From Litoribacter ruber (lineage in GTDB: Bacteria > Bacteroidota > Bacteroidia > Cytophagales > Cyclobacteriaceae), in contig NZ_JAHBGI010000002.1 in assembly GCF_018500185.1 (NCBI RefSeq), positions 248,001 to 312,000 of the forward strand: a stretch of DNA of 64,000 nucleotides, in the 5' to 3' direction. The notes under the pieces are model-generated. The model saw only the letters and a list, made by a program, of their open reading frames with translations, did not search any database and was not told the origin of the DNA. Both the position numbers and the translations under genes were made by a program. Shown here piece after piece: positions 25,250 through 34,261 of the stretch; position 1 is the stretch's first letter; every line of letters begins with the position of its first letter.

Positions 25250-25610
25250 TATAAAGGGATTTTATCGGTTAGTTTTGAATCTTTGTAACATCTGGGATTA
25301 TAGCCACTTAAGCTTCAAACTAGTTCCAAGGGAATCAAATTTTTTCTGCTACGAAAATATAACAGCAGGGTGATATTTGAAAGAAAACTGTAATTATTAG
25401 GGATATATTTTCTGGGTACGAAGTACGAAGTACTAGGTACTAAGTATCCTAGGACAGAGCTCGTTTTATACCTTTTGATCATCTAAGAATATTTTCGCCG
25501 CGAAGAGGCCTTTCCCGATCCACTTTGCTACTCGGGACAAGTAGCGCAACTTCGTGTAAGCTTTGTGCCCTTAGTGACCAATTTCTCCCGTATTGACCAA
25601 TTGCTTTCAC
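25250..25610. other. Intergenic gap with heptamer array and decayed repeat words
   Basis: This 361-bp gap holds the array at 25418-25452 and, around 25495-25590, degraded copies of the CGCGAAG.../CTTTGTG...GACCAATT repeat words also seen at 8612 and 21230. I see no gene. Confidence 0.55.
25418..25452. repeat. 7-bp tandem repeat, 5 units (TACGAAG type)
   Basis: The units TACGAAG, TACGAAG, TACTAGG, TACTAAG and TATCCTA are in strict phase. The array at 46737-46764 is the same family in the opposite orientation. Confidence 0.75.
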
Positions 25611-26033
25611 CTAGACCACCGGCACCTGGGTACGGTTCAACGCGCCGGCCAGGTACGCCATTGGAAGGTAGGCCAAAAACAGGTCTGCCAAGATAAACCA
25701 CATGGGCGCTGGGATCAATACCGCACTGATAATCCCACCAAGGAGGAAAAATACCCCTACAAACATGGCCATCTTCTGCTTGTGGCTCACAGCCATATAA
25801 GCTGCCACAAAGGCGCCCACGAAGGTTCCAAGGGCATGAGCCAAGAATGGCATAAAAAAGTGGCGGGCCTCAAAAAGGTGAATGGAGTTTTGAAGACCCT
25901 CCCTAGTGGTAACATCCGCACCCTCAGGTGGTGGAATTATATATCCACTGATCATTATTATCCCCATATTGACCAAACTGCCAATTACTATACCTGCAAT
26001 AATTCCAATGACATTTCTCAATGTAATGCTCAT
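25611..26033 (-). CDS. Four-helix integral membrane protein, unknown
   Basis: The protein has 140 residues with four hydrophobic segments (about 5-30, 60-82, 88-108 and 112-132) and a glycine-rich first helix (GIIAGIVIGSLVNMG). A polar loop with PPPEGADVT lies between helices 1 and 2. The layout resembles small conserved membrane proteins of unknown function common in Bacteroidota. No catalytic motif is visible. It is monocistronic, 212 bp from the divergent lipoprotein gene. Confidence 0.65.
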   Translation of the reverse strand: MSITLRNVIGIIAGIVIGSLVNMGIIMISGYIIPPPEGADVTTREGLQNSIHLFEARHFFMPFLAHALGTFVGAFVAAYMAVSHKQKMAMFVGVFFLLGGIISAVLIPAPMWFILADLFLAYLPMAYLAGALNRTQVPVV

Positions 26034-26245
26034 TATGTAAATGTTTTATGTAAAAATGATTTCAGGAAATAATATAATACTTTTCGCCATAATTTACTTC
26101 TCTTTTTCAAAAGTAAAAATACCCTAATTGCGGTATTGTTTGATATAATTATAAATTATAGGTTTGTGCCGTTATGAATTAAGTCCAGAATAGCCTCCCA
26201 AGACATTAAAAGGTTTGAGGTATTTTATATCCTAATTACTTAATA

Positions 26246-26689
26246 ATGAAAAGATTATTACTACTCACCTTGGTGACAGCAATGCTTTCTAGCTGCGCAA
26301 CCATTTTTACCGGGACGAAAGACACCATCCATTTCAACTCTAATCCTGAAGGAGCCACGGTTTACAAAGATGGACTTGAAATTTGCAAAACACCTTGCCG
26401 GGTCCCTGTAAAGAGAAGCCTTAATGATACCGATATCGAGTATAGACTTGATGGGTATGAAGCAAGGGTGTTCAGCTTGGATAAAGAATTTAATGTGGTT
26501 AGCATTATTAATCTTGGAAACTTACTGGGTTGGGGTATTGATGCCGCGAGTGGGGCCTTGATGAAGTACGACCGTAAAAATTACGAGCTGGATTTGAAAA
26601 GAGATGAAAGAACTTCCAATCTAAATCCCAAGGAAATCCATATCAACAGCGAAAAAAATACAGTTGATATTTATGTGATAGCTGATTGA
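26246..26689 (+). CDS. PEGA-domain lipoprotein
   Basis: The 147-residue protein has a lipoprotein signal ending LSSC (Cys17), followed by a beta-sandwich PEGA-like domain with the characteristic SNPEGATVYKDG and CKTPCRVPV stretch (residues 31-54) and an LDGYE turn. A glycine-rich hydrophobic segment (INLGNLLGWGIDAASGAL) follows at about 90-108. PEGA domains are found in surface-layer-like and envelope proteins. A strong bidirectional terminator follows the stop codon. Confidence 0.7.
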   Translation: MKRLLLLTLVTAMLSSCATIFTGTKDTIHFNSNPEGATVYKDGLEICKTPCRVPVKRSLNDTDIEYRLDGYEARVFSLDKEFNVVSIINLGNLLGWGIDAASGALMKYDRKNYELDLKRDERTSNLNPKEIHINSEKNTVDIYVIAD

Positions 26690-26707
26690 TTAAAGAATCG
26701 CTTAACT

Positions 26708-26740
26708 AAAAAAGCCCGAGGTCATCATCCTCGGGCTTTT
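26708..26740. terminator. Bidirectional intrinsic terminator
   Basis: A6, then GCCCGAGG (26714-26721), a 7-base loop, CCTCGGGC (26729-26736), then T4. The perfect GC-rich 8-bp stem, with A and T tracts on either side, serves both the PEGA lipoprotein (plus) and the GH16 gene at the end of the glucan locus (minus). Confidence 0.9.
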
Positions 26741-26775
26741 CGGTTTAATAGGTTTTATAGGTTATTTATTTATTC

Positions 26776-26796
26776 GTTCTCCGGTCTTCCGTCTCC
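26776..26796. repeat. 7-bp repeat, 3 units (GGTCTTC type)
   Basis: GTTCTCC, GGTCTTC and CGTCTCC repeat the words of the array at 3919-3960. Confidence 0.45.
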
Positions 26797-26841
26797 GGGC
26801 CTAATTTTCTTATTTTGTGTCCTTTGGCCATTTTAAATGCT

Positions 26842-27960
26842 TCAGTCTTTTTGAAACACCCTCACATAATCCACTACCAATTGTTGAGGGAAGATGGTAG
26901 AGTCATCCGGATTGCCTGGCCAGTTGCCACCAACAGCTAAGTTGATCAGGATAAACTGCGGATCCCTGAATTCATCCATATGCGCCGGGGTGATGTCAAT
27001 GGTATGGTATTCTTCACCATCCAATAACCAGATGATCTTTTCCTCATCCCAAATGATGGAAAACACGTGAAACTCATCGTTGAAAATGCCCTCAGCAAGA
27101 CTAGTTTTTCCACCAGTAGTGGCATAAGTGCCGTTATTAGACCAGTGGAGAGTACCATGAGTGGTATTGTCCCTGCCGCTGGCATTTCCGCCCACCATCT
27201 CCATGATGTCGATCTCACCACATGCCGGCCAGCCAACTTCGGTGATGCTTTCGCCAAGCATCCAGAAGGCAGGCCATATACCCTGGCCTTTGGGCAATAC
27301 GGCTCTGAAGTCAATCCTGCCAAAGGTAAAAGACTGCTTGCCCTGAGTCTTCATTCTGGTGGACGTGTAATTCTTTCCACCGAAGTTTTCTTCCTTGGCG
27401 GTGATTACCAACATGCCGTCTTTAACCTCCGCATTCTCTCTTCGGTAAAACTGCAGTTCATTGTTTCCCCAGCCACAAAGATTGGGACAGCCATCCCCGA
27501 TTTCATACACCCAATCAGGGGAAATTCCCTCCTCAAACTCATCTCTCCAAACCAAGGTATAGCCATCATAGCTCTCTGGGCTTTCATATCCTTCGGTAGG
27601 AATACCAAGACCAAGTGCCTGTTCGGTGATTTCAACTTGTGTCTCCTCACTTATGAAAGCATCCTCCGTAGTATGGGCCTGCACCGTAATGGTGTAGTTT
27701 CCGGGAGTCCTGTAGCTGTGGGTGGCCTCTTGGCCTTCCACCCGCTGCATGTTGGACTTGGCTTCACCAAAATCAATCCTATAGAAGTTGACATCCCTGG
27801 CAGAGAAAATTGCTTTCACTCTTCCATTGCCCAGTTCCTCTATTTGAACCGTCAGGTCAGTGGGAAGTGTAACCACTTCCCCTGACTGTTCCTGCTGACA
27901 GCTATTTGCCCCCGTAAGGAGGATAAACATTATTAATATAAACTTCATCCGTTTTTTCAT
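26842..27960 (-). CDS. GH16 family beta-glucanase (laminarinase-type) lipoprotein
   Basis: The 372-residue protein has a lipoprotein signal with Cys21 (TGANSC), a PKD-like domain at about 30-115, then a GH16 catalytic domain from about 135. The active-site motif is complete: nucleophile Glu249, Asp251 and acid/base Glu254 in GEIDIMEMVGG, without the beta-bulge-lacking pattern of carrageenases. Tryptophan-rich substrate stretches (GIWPAFWML) match laminarinases. It would cleave beta-1,3- or mixed-linkage glucans at the cell surface. It is the last gene of the SusC-SusD-binding protein-GH16 operon, 8 bp after the preceding gene. Confidence 0.9.
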   Translation of the reverse strand: MKKRMKFILIMFILLTGANSCQQEQSGEVVTLPTDLTVQIEELGNGRVKAIFSARDVNFYRIDFGEAKSNMQRVEGQEATHSYRTPGNYTITVQAHTTEDAFISEETQVEITEQALGLGIPTEGYESPESYDGYTLVWRDEFEEGISPDWVYEIGDGCPNLCGWGNNELQFYRRENAEVKDGMLVITAKEENFGGKNYTSTRMKTQGKQSFTFGRIDFRAVLPKGQGIWPAFWMLGESITEVGWPACGEIDIMEMVGGNASGRDNTTHGTLHWSNNGTYATTGGKTSLAEGIFNDEFHVFSIIWDEEKIIWLLDGEEYHTIDITPAHMDEFRDPQFILINLAVGGNWPGNPDDSTIFPQQLVVDYVRVFQKD

Positions 27961-27968
27961 TCTCTAAT

Positions 27969-29441
27969 TTACTCAGCTGGAACCAACACAAATGTCCAGA
28001 ACACCCCACCATCACCGGAGATATCAATTGTAATTGTCATCTCCTGCGAAGCCTCATCAAAATTAATAACAGTGTAAGTTACTGATTTATTTGCAGTTGG
28101 AGGGCCTGTTTCGTACTCTCCACCATTGAAGGCTTTAGGTAAGGCGATAAATGCGCCCGTACCTGTCACCGTGATGGTTGGAAGGCTATCAGGAGTTCCC
28201 TGCTGGAAAGCAAACTCATGCACACCTGGTCCCCAAGCTTCACCAATTGTACCGGCAAGATTATCAACGCTTTGACATCCTTCGTCCACGCCCATATAGC
28301 CTTCTCCAAAAAAGTCACCTTGGGGATCATACTCGTAATAACCACCCTCACCAAAAATGAAAAGGTCATTAAACAAACATGGTCTATCACCAGAAATATC
28401 ATTTCCGCCAGGGTACCACTCATCACTGCCTGGCACAGGACCTACTCCGAATGCACCAGCACTTTCCTTAAGTTTCCATGCCTTCTGGCCATTTCCGATC
28501 AAATCACCCAAAGTGATAGCCACTTCGCCCAAGTCCGGCTCCGGCTCCGGCTCAGTGCCGCTATCAAACCCTTCAGGCACTAATCTAATGTACCAAGCCA
28601 AGCCATCGTTAGCCTGATCTACAAATCTTAAGAATAGCTCATTCTCTTCGATTCTAACGATCTGATAAGTTCTTCCACCAGCAAAATAGCCGATGAAACC
28701 ACCGTTAGAAATTGTCAATTCTGGGTAAGAACCTTCAGGCTCTGCCATCGACCAAGTCAAACCATCAGGAGCAGTGTATGGTGCAGTGAAGTCACCCACT
28801 TCAGACTCAAATGAACCTGGGAAGTTACCTGCCTGAGCGGCATTGATATACACATTGCCATTGGTTTCCATTACATATCTGAAATCTGCAAGGTAGAAAG
28901 TGTATCTATCGTCGTACATTCCCCCGCCTTCTTTTTCAAATGGACCTGCTTGATACCACTCTGGTAAGTCACCGGCACCAGAAGATGGGTTTGGCCCCAC
29001 ACCAAAATGTCCAGACCTAGCTGCATCAATCACCCAAGTCTTACCTTCTGTAGCGTCCACACCACCTGTTAACATGTTATAAAGCGGCTTGTCTAGCAGA
29101 AGTGGATCAGTGTTTTCGATTACTACTTCTTGGCTGTAGGTCGCACTACCGCCTTTATTGAATACGGTAAGGGTGACTGTGTAAGTACCCGCCATTGGAT
29201 AGGTTGCCGTCACCGTTCTTCCTGAGGACTGGGCACCATTGCCAAAGTCCCAGTTCATCATGAAAAACTCCTGCGATGCAGTGAATCTGATGATGTTGTC
29301 ATTTTCCTCTGTGGATTGAAAGGTGAAATTTGCGTCCTGCTCCGTAGGAGGATTCTCCTCAAGGGAATAGTCTTCCACACAGGCTGCCATAAATGCAAAT
29401 GGCAGCAGCAGGAATAAGTACTTATAATATTTCTTTAACAT
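27969..29441 (-). CDS. PKD-domain surface glycan-binding lipoprotein (SusE/F position)
   Basis: The 490-residue protein has a lipoprotein signal (FAFMAAC, Cys21). A PKD domain lies at about 35-110 (WDFGNGAQSSGRTVTATYPMAGTYTVTL). Two related lobes follow (about 120-295 and 310-490), each opening with W.ID/W.LKE and then H/AFGVGP...EWY and a long beta-rich segment, joined by the acidic linker GTEPEPEPD. The duplicated lobes look like two carbohydrate-binding modules. Placed between SusD and the GH16 enzyme, it is probably the locus-specific glycan-binding protein on the outer surface. Confidence 0.8.
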   Translation of the reverse strand: MLKKYYKYLFLLLPFAFMAACVEDYSLEENPPTEQDANFTFQSTEENDNIIRFTASQEFFMMNWDFGNGAQSSGRTVTATYPMAGTYTVTLTVFNKGGSATYSQEVVIENTDPLLLDKPLYNMLTGGVDATEGKTWVIDAARSGHFGVGPNPSSGAGDLPEWYQAGPFEKEGGGMYDDRYTFYLADFRYVMETNGNVYINAAQAGNFPGSFESEVGDFTAPYTAPDGLTWSMAEPEGSYPELTISNGGFIGYFAGGRTYQIVRIEENELFLRFVDQANDGLAWYIRLVPEGFDSGTEPEPEPDLGEVAITLGDLIGNGQKAWKLKESAGAFGVGPVPGSDEWYPGGNDISGDRPCLFNDLFIFGEGGYYEYDPQGDFFGEGYMGVDEGCQSVDNLAGTIGEAWGPGVHEFAFQQGTPDSLPTITVTGTGAFIALPKAFNGGEYETGPPTANKSVTYTVINFDEASQEMTITIDISGDGGVFWTFVLVPAE

Positions 29442-29453
29442 CTTTTCTGAAAA

Positions 29454-30926
29454 TTAATAGTTAGGATTTTGCTGCCAGTTGCCGCCCGCAAGGTCAATTT
29501 CTACCTGAGGGATTGGGAATAGCTCATGCTTGCCCGGTACAAAGCCTTGGATCACATCCGCCGCTCTTCCGGTTCTTACCAAATCAAAGAACCTGTATCC
29601 TTCACCTGAAAGCTCCAGTCTTCTTTCTCTGTAGATATCCTGCAACAATTGGGTTCCAGAGCTGTTGATAGCCGGCATGCCTACGCGCTGTCTCACCTTG
29701 TTCAGCTCAGTTCTAGCCCTATCATCATTCCCGCTTTGCTGGAAGGCCTCAGCTGCCATTAGCAACACGTCCGCATAACGGATCACTCTGTAATTAAGTG
29801 GGCTGGTCAAATCATCATCTGGGAGGCCTCTCTCGTCCAGCCTTTTGATGTATTTGTTGTTGTAATACCCCGTGTGTCCACCCGCACCAACAGCATAGGA
29901 AATATCTCCTGAATTAGGCTGGGCAGCGATAAAGGCATCGATATCCAACAACGTAGCTTCTCTCCTAGGATCATTGCCATCAAAATAATCATAAAGATCC
30001 TGGGTAGGTAGGTTGTAGCTATTGCCATCACCGTATAGCGGACCATTGTATTGTCTGACACCATGGAAACCAACTGCTGGGTTACCCTGAAGGCACACAA
30101 AACAGCCGTAGTCACCACCTTGCTGGCCAGAGTACTGAATGGTGAATACATCCTCACTGTTGTTTTCATTCACCACATAGAAAAGCGTGGAGAAATCAGG
30201 AAACAGGTCATATCCAGCTACATTTTGGCTGATAATGCGGTCCAAGGTCTGTGCAGCGTCACCAAACTTGTTTTGGTACAACTGTACCTTTCCCAAAAGT
30301 GCAATAGCAGCTCCTTTGGTGATTCTTCCCGTTTCGGCCTGTTGGTCAGGAAGCACGTTGATAGCATCTATCAGGTCTTGCTCGATCTGGGCATATACCT
30401 GTACGCGCGGAGTTCTTTCACTAGAGGAAACTTCGCTAAGAGAAAGTCGTCTGTCCACTACCAATGGCACATCACCAAAATAGGTAGTCAATACAAAATG
30501 ATAATACGCCCTAAGGAATTTGGCTTCGGCTAGAATCTGGTCCTTACCCTCAAAATCGATCTTATCCTTATGCTCAAAGATATAATTGGCCCTGGCAATA
30601 CCGGCATAGTTCCATCTCATGATGTCCCTCAACTCGGTATTTACGCCCCCATGGGTCATGTTGTCGATTTCGTGGAGACCTCGGGTATCGTTCACACTTT
30701 CTCCCCCCGCAATGGAATTGTCGGAAGCAATCTCCCCAATCCAAATATGGAGGTAGCTGGTCTGAAGCAGATCATAAACCCCTACCAAAGCCCTTTCGTA
30801 ATCCTCGGGCGTATCAAAGAAGTTTTCGGCATCTTGGGTGTATTCAGGCTCAATGTCCAAAAGGTAATCACAGGAAGTGATCATCAACCCCATTGCCAAT
30901 ATTATGGTTAAATATATTTTTCTCAT
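29454..30926 (-). CDS. SusD/RagB family nutrient-binding lipoprotein
   Basis: The 490-residue protein has a lipoprotein signal (MITSC, Cys19) and the SusD fold: N-terminal SusD-like part with tetratricopeptide-type helices (AEAKFLRAYYHFVLTTYFGDVPLV near 135-155) and C-terminal RagB domain with the typical ending (YRVIRYADVLLMAAEA, RRLELSGEGYRFFDLVR and FPIPQVEID). It forms the lid of the SusC transporter and binds oligosaccharide at the outer membrane. It starts 5 bp downstream of the susC-type gene. The context with GH16 points to beta-glucan oligomers. Confidence 0.95.
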   Translation of the reverse strand: MRKIYLTIILAMGLMITSCDYLLDIEPEYTQDAENFFDTPEDYERALVGVYDLLQTSYLHIWIGEIASDNSIAGGESVNDTRGLHEIDNMTHGGVNTELRDIMRWNYAGIARANYIFEHKDKIDFEGKDQILAEAKFLRAYYHFVLTTYFGDVPLVVDRRLSLSEVSSSERTPRVQVYAQIEQDLIDAINVLPDQQAETGRITKGAAIALLGKVQLYQNKFGDAAQTLDRIISQNVAGYDLFPDFSTLFYVVNENNSEDVFTIQYSGQQGGDYGCFVCLQGNPAVGFHGVRQYNGPLYGDGNSYNLPTQDLYDYFDGNDPRREATLLDIDAFIAAQPNSGDISYAVGAGGHTGYYNNKYIKRLDERGLPDDDLTSPLNYRVIRYADVLLMAAEAFQQSGNDDRARTELNKVRQRVGMPAINSSGTQLLQDIYRERRLELSGEGYRFFDLVRTGRAADVIQGFVPGKHELFPIPQVEIDLAGGNWQQNPNY

Positions 30927-30931
30927 CTCAA

Positions 30932-33900
30932 TTAGAATTTAATGTTTAGACCTCCCATTACGGTTCTCGCTTGTGGGTAAATACCGTTGTCAACACCAGC
31001 AAAAAGCGGGTTTCCAGCTCCCACATCCGGGTCAAAGCCCATATAGCGAGTCAGCGTAAACAGGTTGTTGGCTGCTACATAAAACCTTACGGATGAGATT
31101 TTAAGGTTTTCAGTCAATGTTCTAGGAAGGGTATAGCCTAGGGTCACATTTCTCAACCTTACGAATGATCCATCTTCCACATAAAAATCAGAGAATACCG
31201 TGTTTCTGGTCTGGCCAGTAGTCAATCTAGGGAAAACATCGGTTGTTCCTGGACCCGTCCATCTTTCCAAGTTGTAAGAAAGCATATTGGCGTAAGGCTG
31301 CTGACGCTCATAGTTTCTGATGATGTCCTGACCAAGTGCGGCATATACGTTGGCAGAAAAGTCAAAGCCTTTGAAATCCATACCCAAGTTGAAGCCCATG
31401 ATCACATCTGGAATTGGGGAACCGATCATTGTTCTGTCAGAATCATCACCGAAGTTGATCACCCCGTCACCATTCTGGTCAACGAATCTCAGGTCCCCTG
31501 GACGTGCGCCAGGCTGAGAAACCGGGCTTGAGGCAATTTCTTCTTCAGATTGCCAGATACCGTTGGTCTGGTAACCTACAAAGTAACCGATTGGGTAACC
31601 TACTTCAAATCTGGTAGCCACGCTTCCCCCTACCCCAAATGGAGCACCTGGAATGAAATCAAGTCCAGTGGGTACACTGGTCACCCTGTTATGAAGGAAT
31701 GTCACGTTGTAATCCAATCTGATATTCAATCCTGATGCTCTTCTTAGGTCATAGCCCAATTCAAGTTCAAGACCTCTGTTCAGCACGTTACCCGCATTGA
31801 TCACTGGAGGGAATCCACCAGCCCCATAAGAACCCAACAATGCAGAAACTTCCGGCTGGAACAATAGGTCTCTGGTGTTTTTGATGAAATAGTTGGCCGT
31901 GAAATCTATCCCGCCAAAAAAAGTCGCATCGACACCAATGTTGGTCTGCTCTGTAGTCTCCCACTTCAAATCAGGGTTACTGGTTGTTCCGATGGCCGCA
32001 CCGTTTACAATCAGGTCGTTAAATACATATCTTGCCGTACCATTCAAAAGTCCTCTATATCTGAAAAGGCCGATTTGATCATTGCCGGAAACCCCGTAAC
32101 TGGCTCTTAATTTCAAGAAGTCAACGGCACTCGTGCCGAAGAAATCCTCCTCAGAGATAATCCAAGCAGTTGAAATGGATGGGAAATAACCGATTCTGTT
32201 GTTGGCCCCAAAGTTGGAAGAACCGTCTCTTCTCACAATTCCGGAGATAAAGTAACGCTGCTTATAGTCATATTCAGCCCTTGCAAATACGGAAGTCAAA
32301 CGCTGTCTGTTCTGGAATGAACCCACATTGTTCAAAAATCCACCGGCAGCCTGGTTGGCAGAAATATCAGCCAAAGCAGGGTCGTTGTTAGGAATATTAA
32401 AACCAACACCGCTCAAACCCATGCTTCTGTTTCCAATGTAAGAAACACCCGCTGTTCCTCTTACTCTGTGATCTTCGTCAAAGGTCTCGCTGTAGTTTAA
32501 GAAGGCTTCAAGGTTGTAGTCAAAGAATGTATTTCTCGCTTCGGCCACATTTGCACCTCTTTCGATTTCAAGGTCACCAATATTTACAATCACTGGATCC
32601 AAGTTGGCATTCCTTGCTGTATTTGGCGCCTTACCGGTACCGTACCATACAAGTGGGTTGAAGTTTTTGGTATCTACCAAACTGTAGTTATAACCAGCTC
32701 TACCTACTGCTGTAAATCTGTTGTTGATTTCGTAGGAGATTTCTTCTTTACCCACAATCTTATTTACCCAAGCATCATTATAAGTATTGGCCATCTGAGC
32801 CAATGGGTTGATGATGTCGTTTACATTATCCAAGTAGGAATATCTCCCATCCACCATAAGTGGCTCAGTTGGATAAGCATTCACGGTATTATAAAGCACC
32901 GATCCAATGCCTCCCTGGGGAATTGTTGAACTTTGCTCGTGCGTATAAAGCAATACATTGGTAAGTCTGACTCTTGGCGCCAGTTCAGTAGTGAAGTTGA
33001 TTCTGGCATTGTATCGCTCAAAATTGGCTTTAGGTCCGCCAACGATACCCTCCTGTGCAAAATAAGAACCTCCGATGGAGTAGCTGGATTTGGCTGTTCC
33101 TCCGGTCACGGACATGTTGTATTCCTGGATAGGCGCTTCGGTAAATACCGCATTTTGCCAGTCAGTACCCAATCCCAAATTGGTATTGTTGAAAGGCATT
33201 GCCTGTCCACCTGCAGCAAAAGCCTCGTTTTTCAAGATGGCATACTCTCTGGCGTTAAGCAGGTCCAGCTGACGGGCAGTAGATTGAACACCATAATAAG
33301 CGCCAACATTAAATGAAGGCTTGGCATTCACAGCTCCTTTTTTGGTTTCGATCAAGATCACACCATTGGCCGCTCTCACCCCGTAGATACCTGCAGTACC
33401 ATCCTTCAGGACGTTTACAGACTCAATATCATTTGGGTTCAATGCGTTCAAACCCTCAGCATCATAAATCACCCCATCAACCAAAATCAAGGGGTTGTTT
33501 TGGCCTGAAGTACTGATACCACGGATACGTATGTTGGAAGTTCCCCCTGGAGCACCAGAGTTAGTAGAAATGTTCACCCCTGCGATCTTACCCTGTAGGG
33601 CCTGATCCACACGCGGCATGTTCATCTTCTCAATGCTTTCCCCTCTTACCTGGGAAGTTGCTCCGGTCAATTCCTTCTTCTTGGCCGTGCCGTAACCTAC
33701 GACTACCACCTCATCAAGAGAAGAAACATCGGATTCCATTTCCACATTAATTGTCGTGGAAGTACCTACCGTTCTGGTAAGGGTGGTAAAGCCTATAAAG
33801 CTATACCTTAACTGGTCACCTTGATCGGCATTGATGGAATACCTTCCATCCAGATCCGTGACCGTACCCACGGTACTGTTTACTTTTAAGACACTGACGC

Positions 33901-34012
33901 CGGGGAGCGGTTCCCCGGTTTCGTCCGTGACTGTGCCAGAGATTGCAATCGTTTGCGCCCAAAGGCTACAATTGATACACATGGCAAGACAAAACCATAA
34001 AATTTTTTTCAT
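30932..34012 (-). CDS. SusC/RagA family TonB-dependent outer-membrane transporter
   Basis: The 1026-residue protein has a Sec signal peptide cleaved after LWAQ, a carboxypeptidase-regulatory-like domain (ISGTVTDETGEPLPGVSVLKV), the SusC signature LDEVVVVGYGTAKKKELTGA near 100-119, a plug domain and a 22-strand barrel ending in aromatic Phe. There is no N-terminal STN domain, so signalling through a FecR/sigma pair is not expected; regulation is more likely by the divergent propeller protein. It is the first gene of the four-gene glucan locus. Confidence 0.95.
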   Translation of the reverse strand: MKKILWFCLAMCINCSLWAQTIAISGTVTDETGEPLPGVSVLKVNSTVGTVTDLDGRYSINADQGDQLRYSFIGFTTLTRTVGTSTTINVEMESDVSSLDEVVVVGYGTAKKKELTGATSQVRGESIEKMNMPRVDQALQGKIAGVNISTNSGAPGGTSNIRIRGISTSGQNNPLILVDGVIYDAEGLNALNPNDIESVNVLKDGTAGIYGVRAANGVILIETKKGAVNAKPSFNVGAYYGVQSTARQLDLLNAREYAILKNEAFAAGGQAMPFNNTNLGLGTDWQNAVFTEAPIQEYNMSVTGGTAKSSYSIGGSYFAQEGIVGGPKANFERYNARINFTTELAPRVRLTNVLLYTHEQSSTIPQGGIGSVLYNTVNAYPTEPLMVDGRYSYLDNVNDIINPLAQMANTYNDAWVNKIVGKEEISYEINNRFTAVGRAGYNYSLVDTKNFNPLVWYGTGKAPNTARNANLDPVIVNIGDLEIERGANVAEARNTFFDYNLEAFLNYSETFDEDHRVRGTAGVSYIGNRSMGLSGVGFNIPNNDPALADISANQAAGGFLNNVGSFQNRQRLTSVFARAEYDYKQRYFISGIVRRDGSSNFGANNRIGYFPSISTAWIISEEDFFGTSAVDFLKLRASYGVSGNDQIGLFRYRGLLNGTARYVFNDLIVNGAAIGTTSNPDLKWETTEQTNIGVDATFFGGIDFTANYFIKNTRDLLFQPEVSALLGSYGAGGFPPVINAGNVLNRGLELELGYDLRRASGLNIRLDYNVTFLHNRVTSVPTGLDFIPGAPFGVGGSVATRFEVGYPIGYFVGYQTNGIWQSEEEIASSPVSQPGARPGDLRFVDQNGDGVINFGDDSDRTMIGSPIPDVIMGFNLGMDFKGFDFSANVYAALGQDIIRNYERQQPYANMLSYNLERWTGPGTTDVFPRLTTGQTRNTVFSDFYVEDGSFVRLRNVTLGYTLPRTLTENLKISSVRFYVAANNLFTLTRYMGFDPDVGAGNPLFAGVDNGIYPQARTVMGGLNIKF

Positions 34013-34261
34013 GCGATAAATTTTGGATTTAGAAATTAATCCCCGAAATCAAATCATTTACCGCTCTACTGCAAAAAAACAGGCTACTACAATACTACAT
34101 CACCTTCGATTTTTACTTTTCACAAAAACACATCATTTAAGCCAAAAAACTGTCTATAGGCTAAATGGGAGTGCTTTTTTTATTTTTCACCATCCTAACT
34201 TTTATCCACACACCACTACATCATCAAAAAATTACTACTTTAGTCCTCTCAATTCCAGAAA

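Noticed and set aside
25593-26072. 159-residue plus-strand frame
   Set aside because: It lies opposite the four-helix membrane protein gene at 25611-26033, which has a clear membrane pattern; the plus-strand product is His-rich shadow sequence.
27067-27885. 272-residue plus-strand frame
   Set aside because: It is antisense to the GH16 gene, whose catalytic motif is intact.
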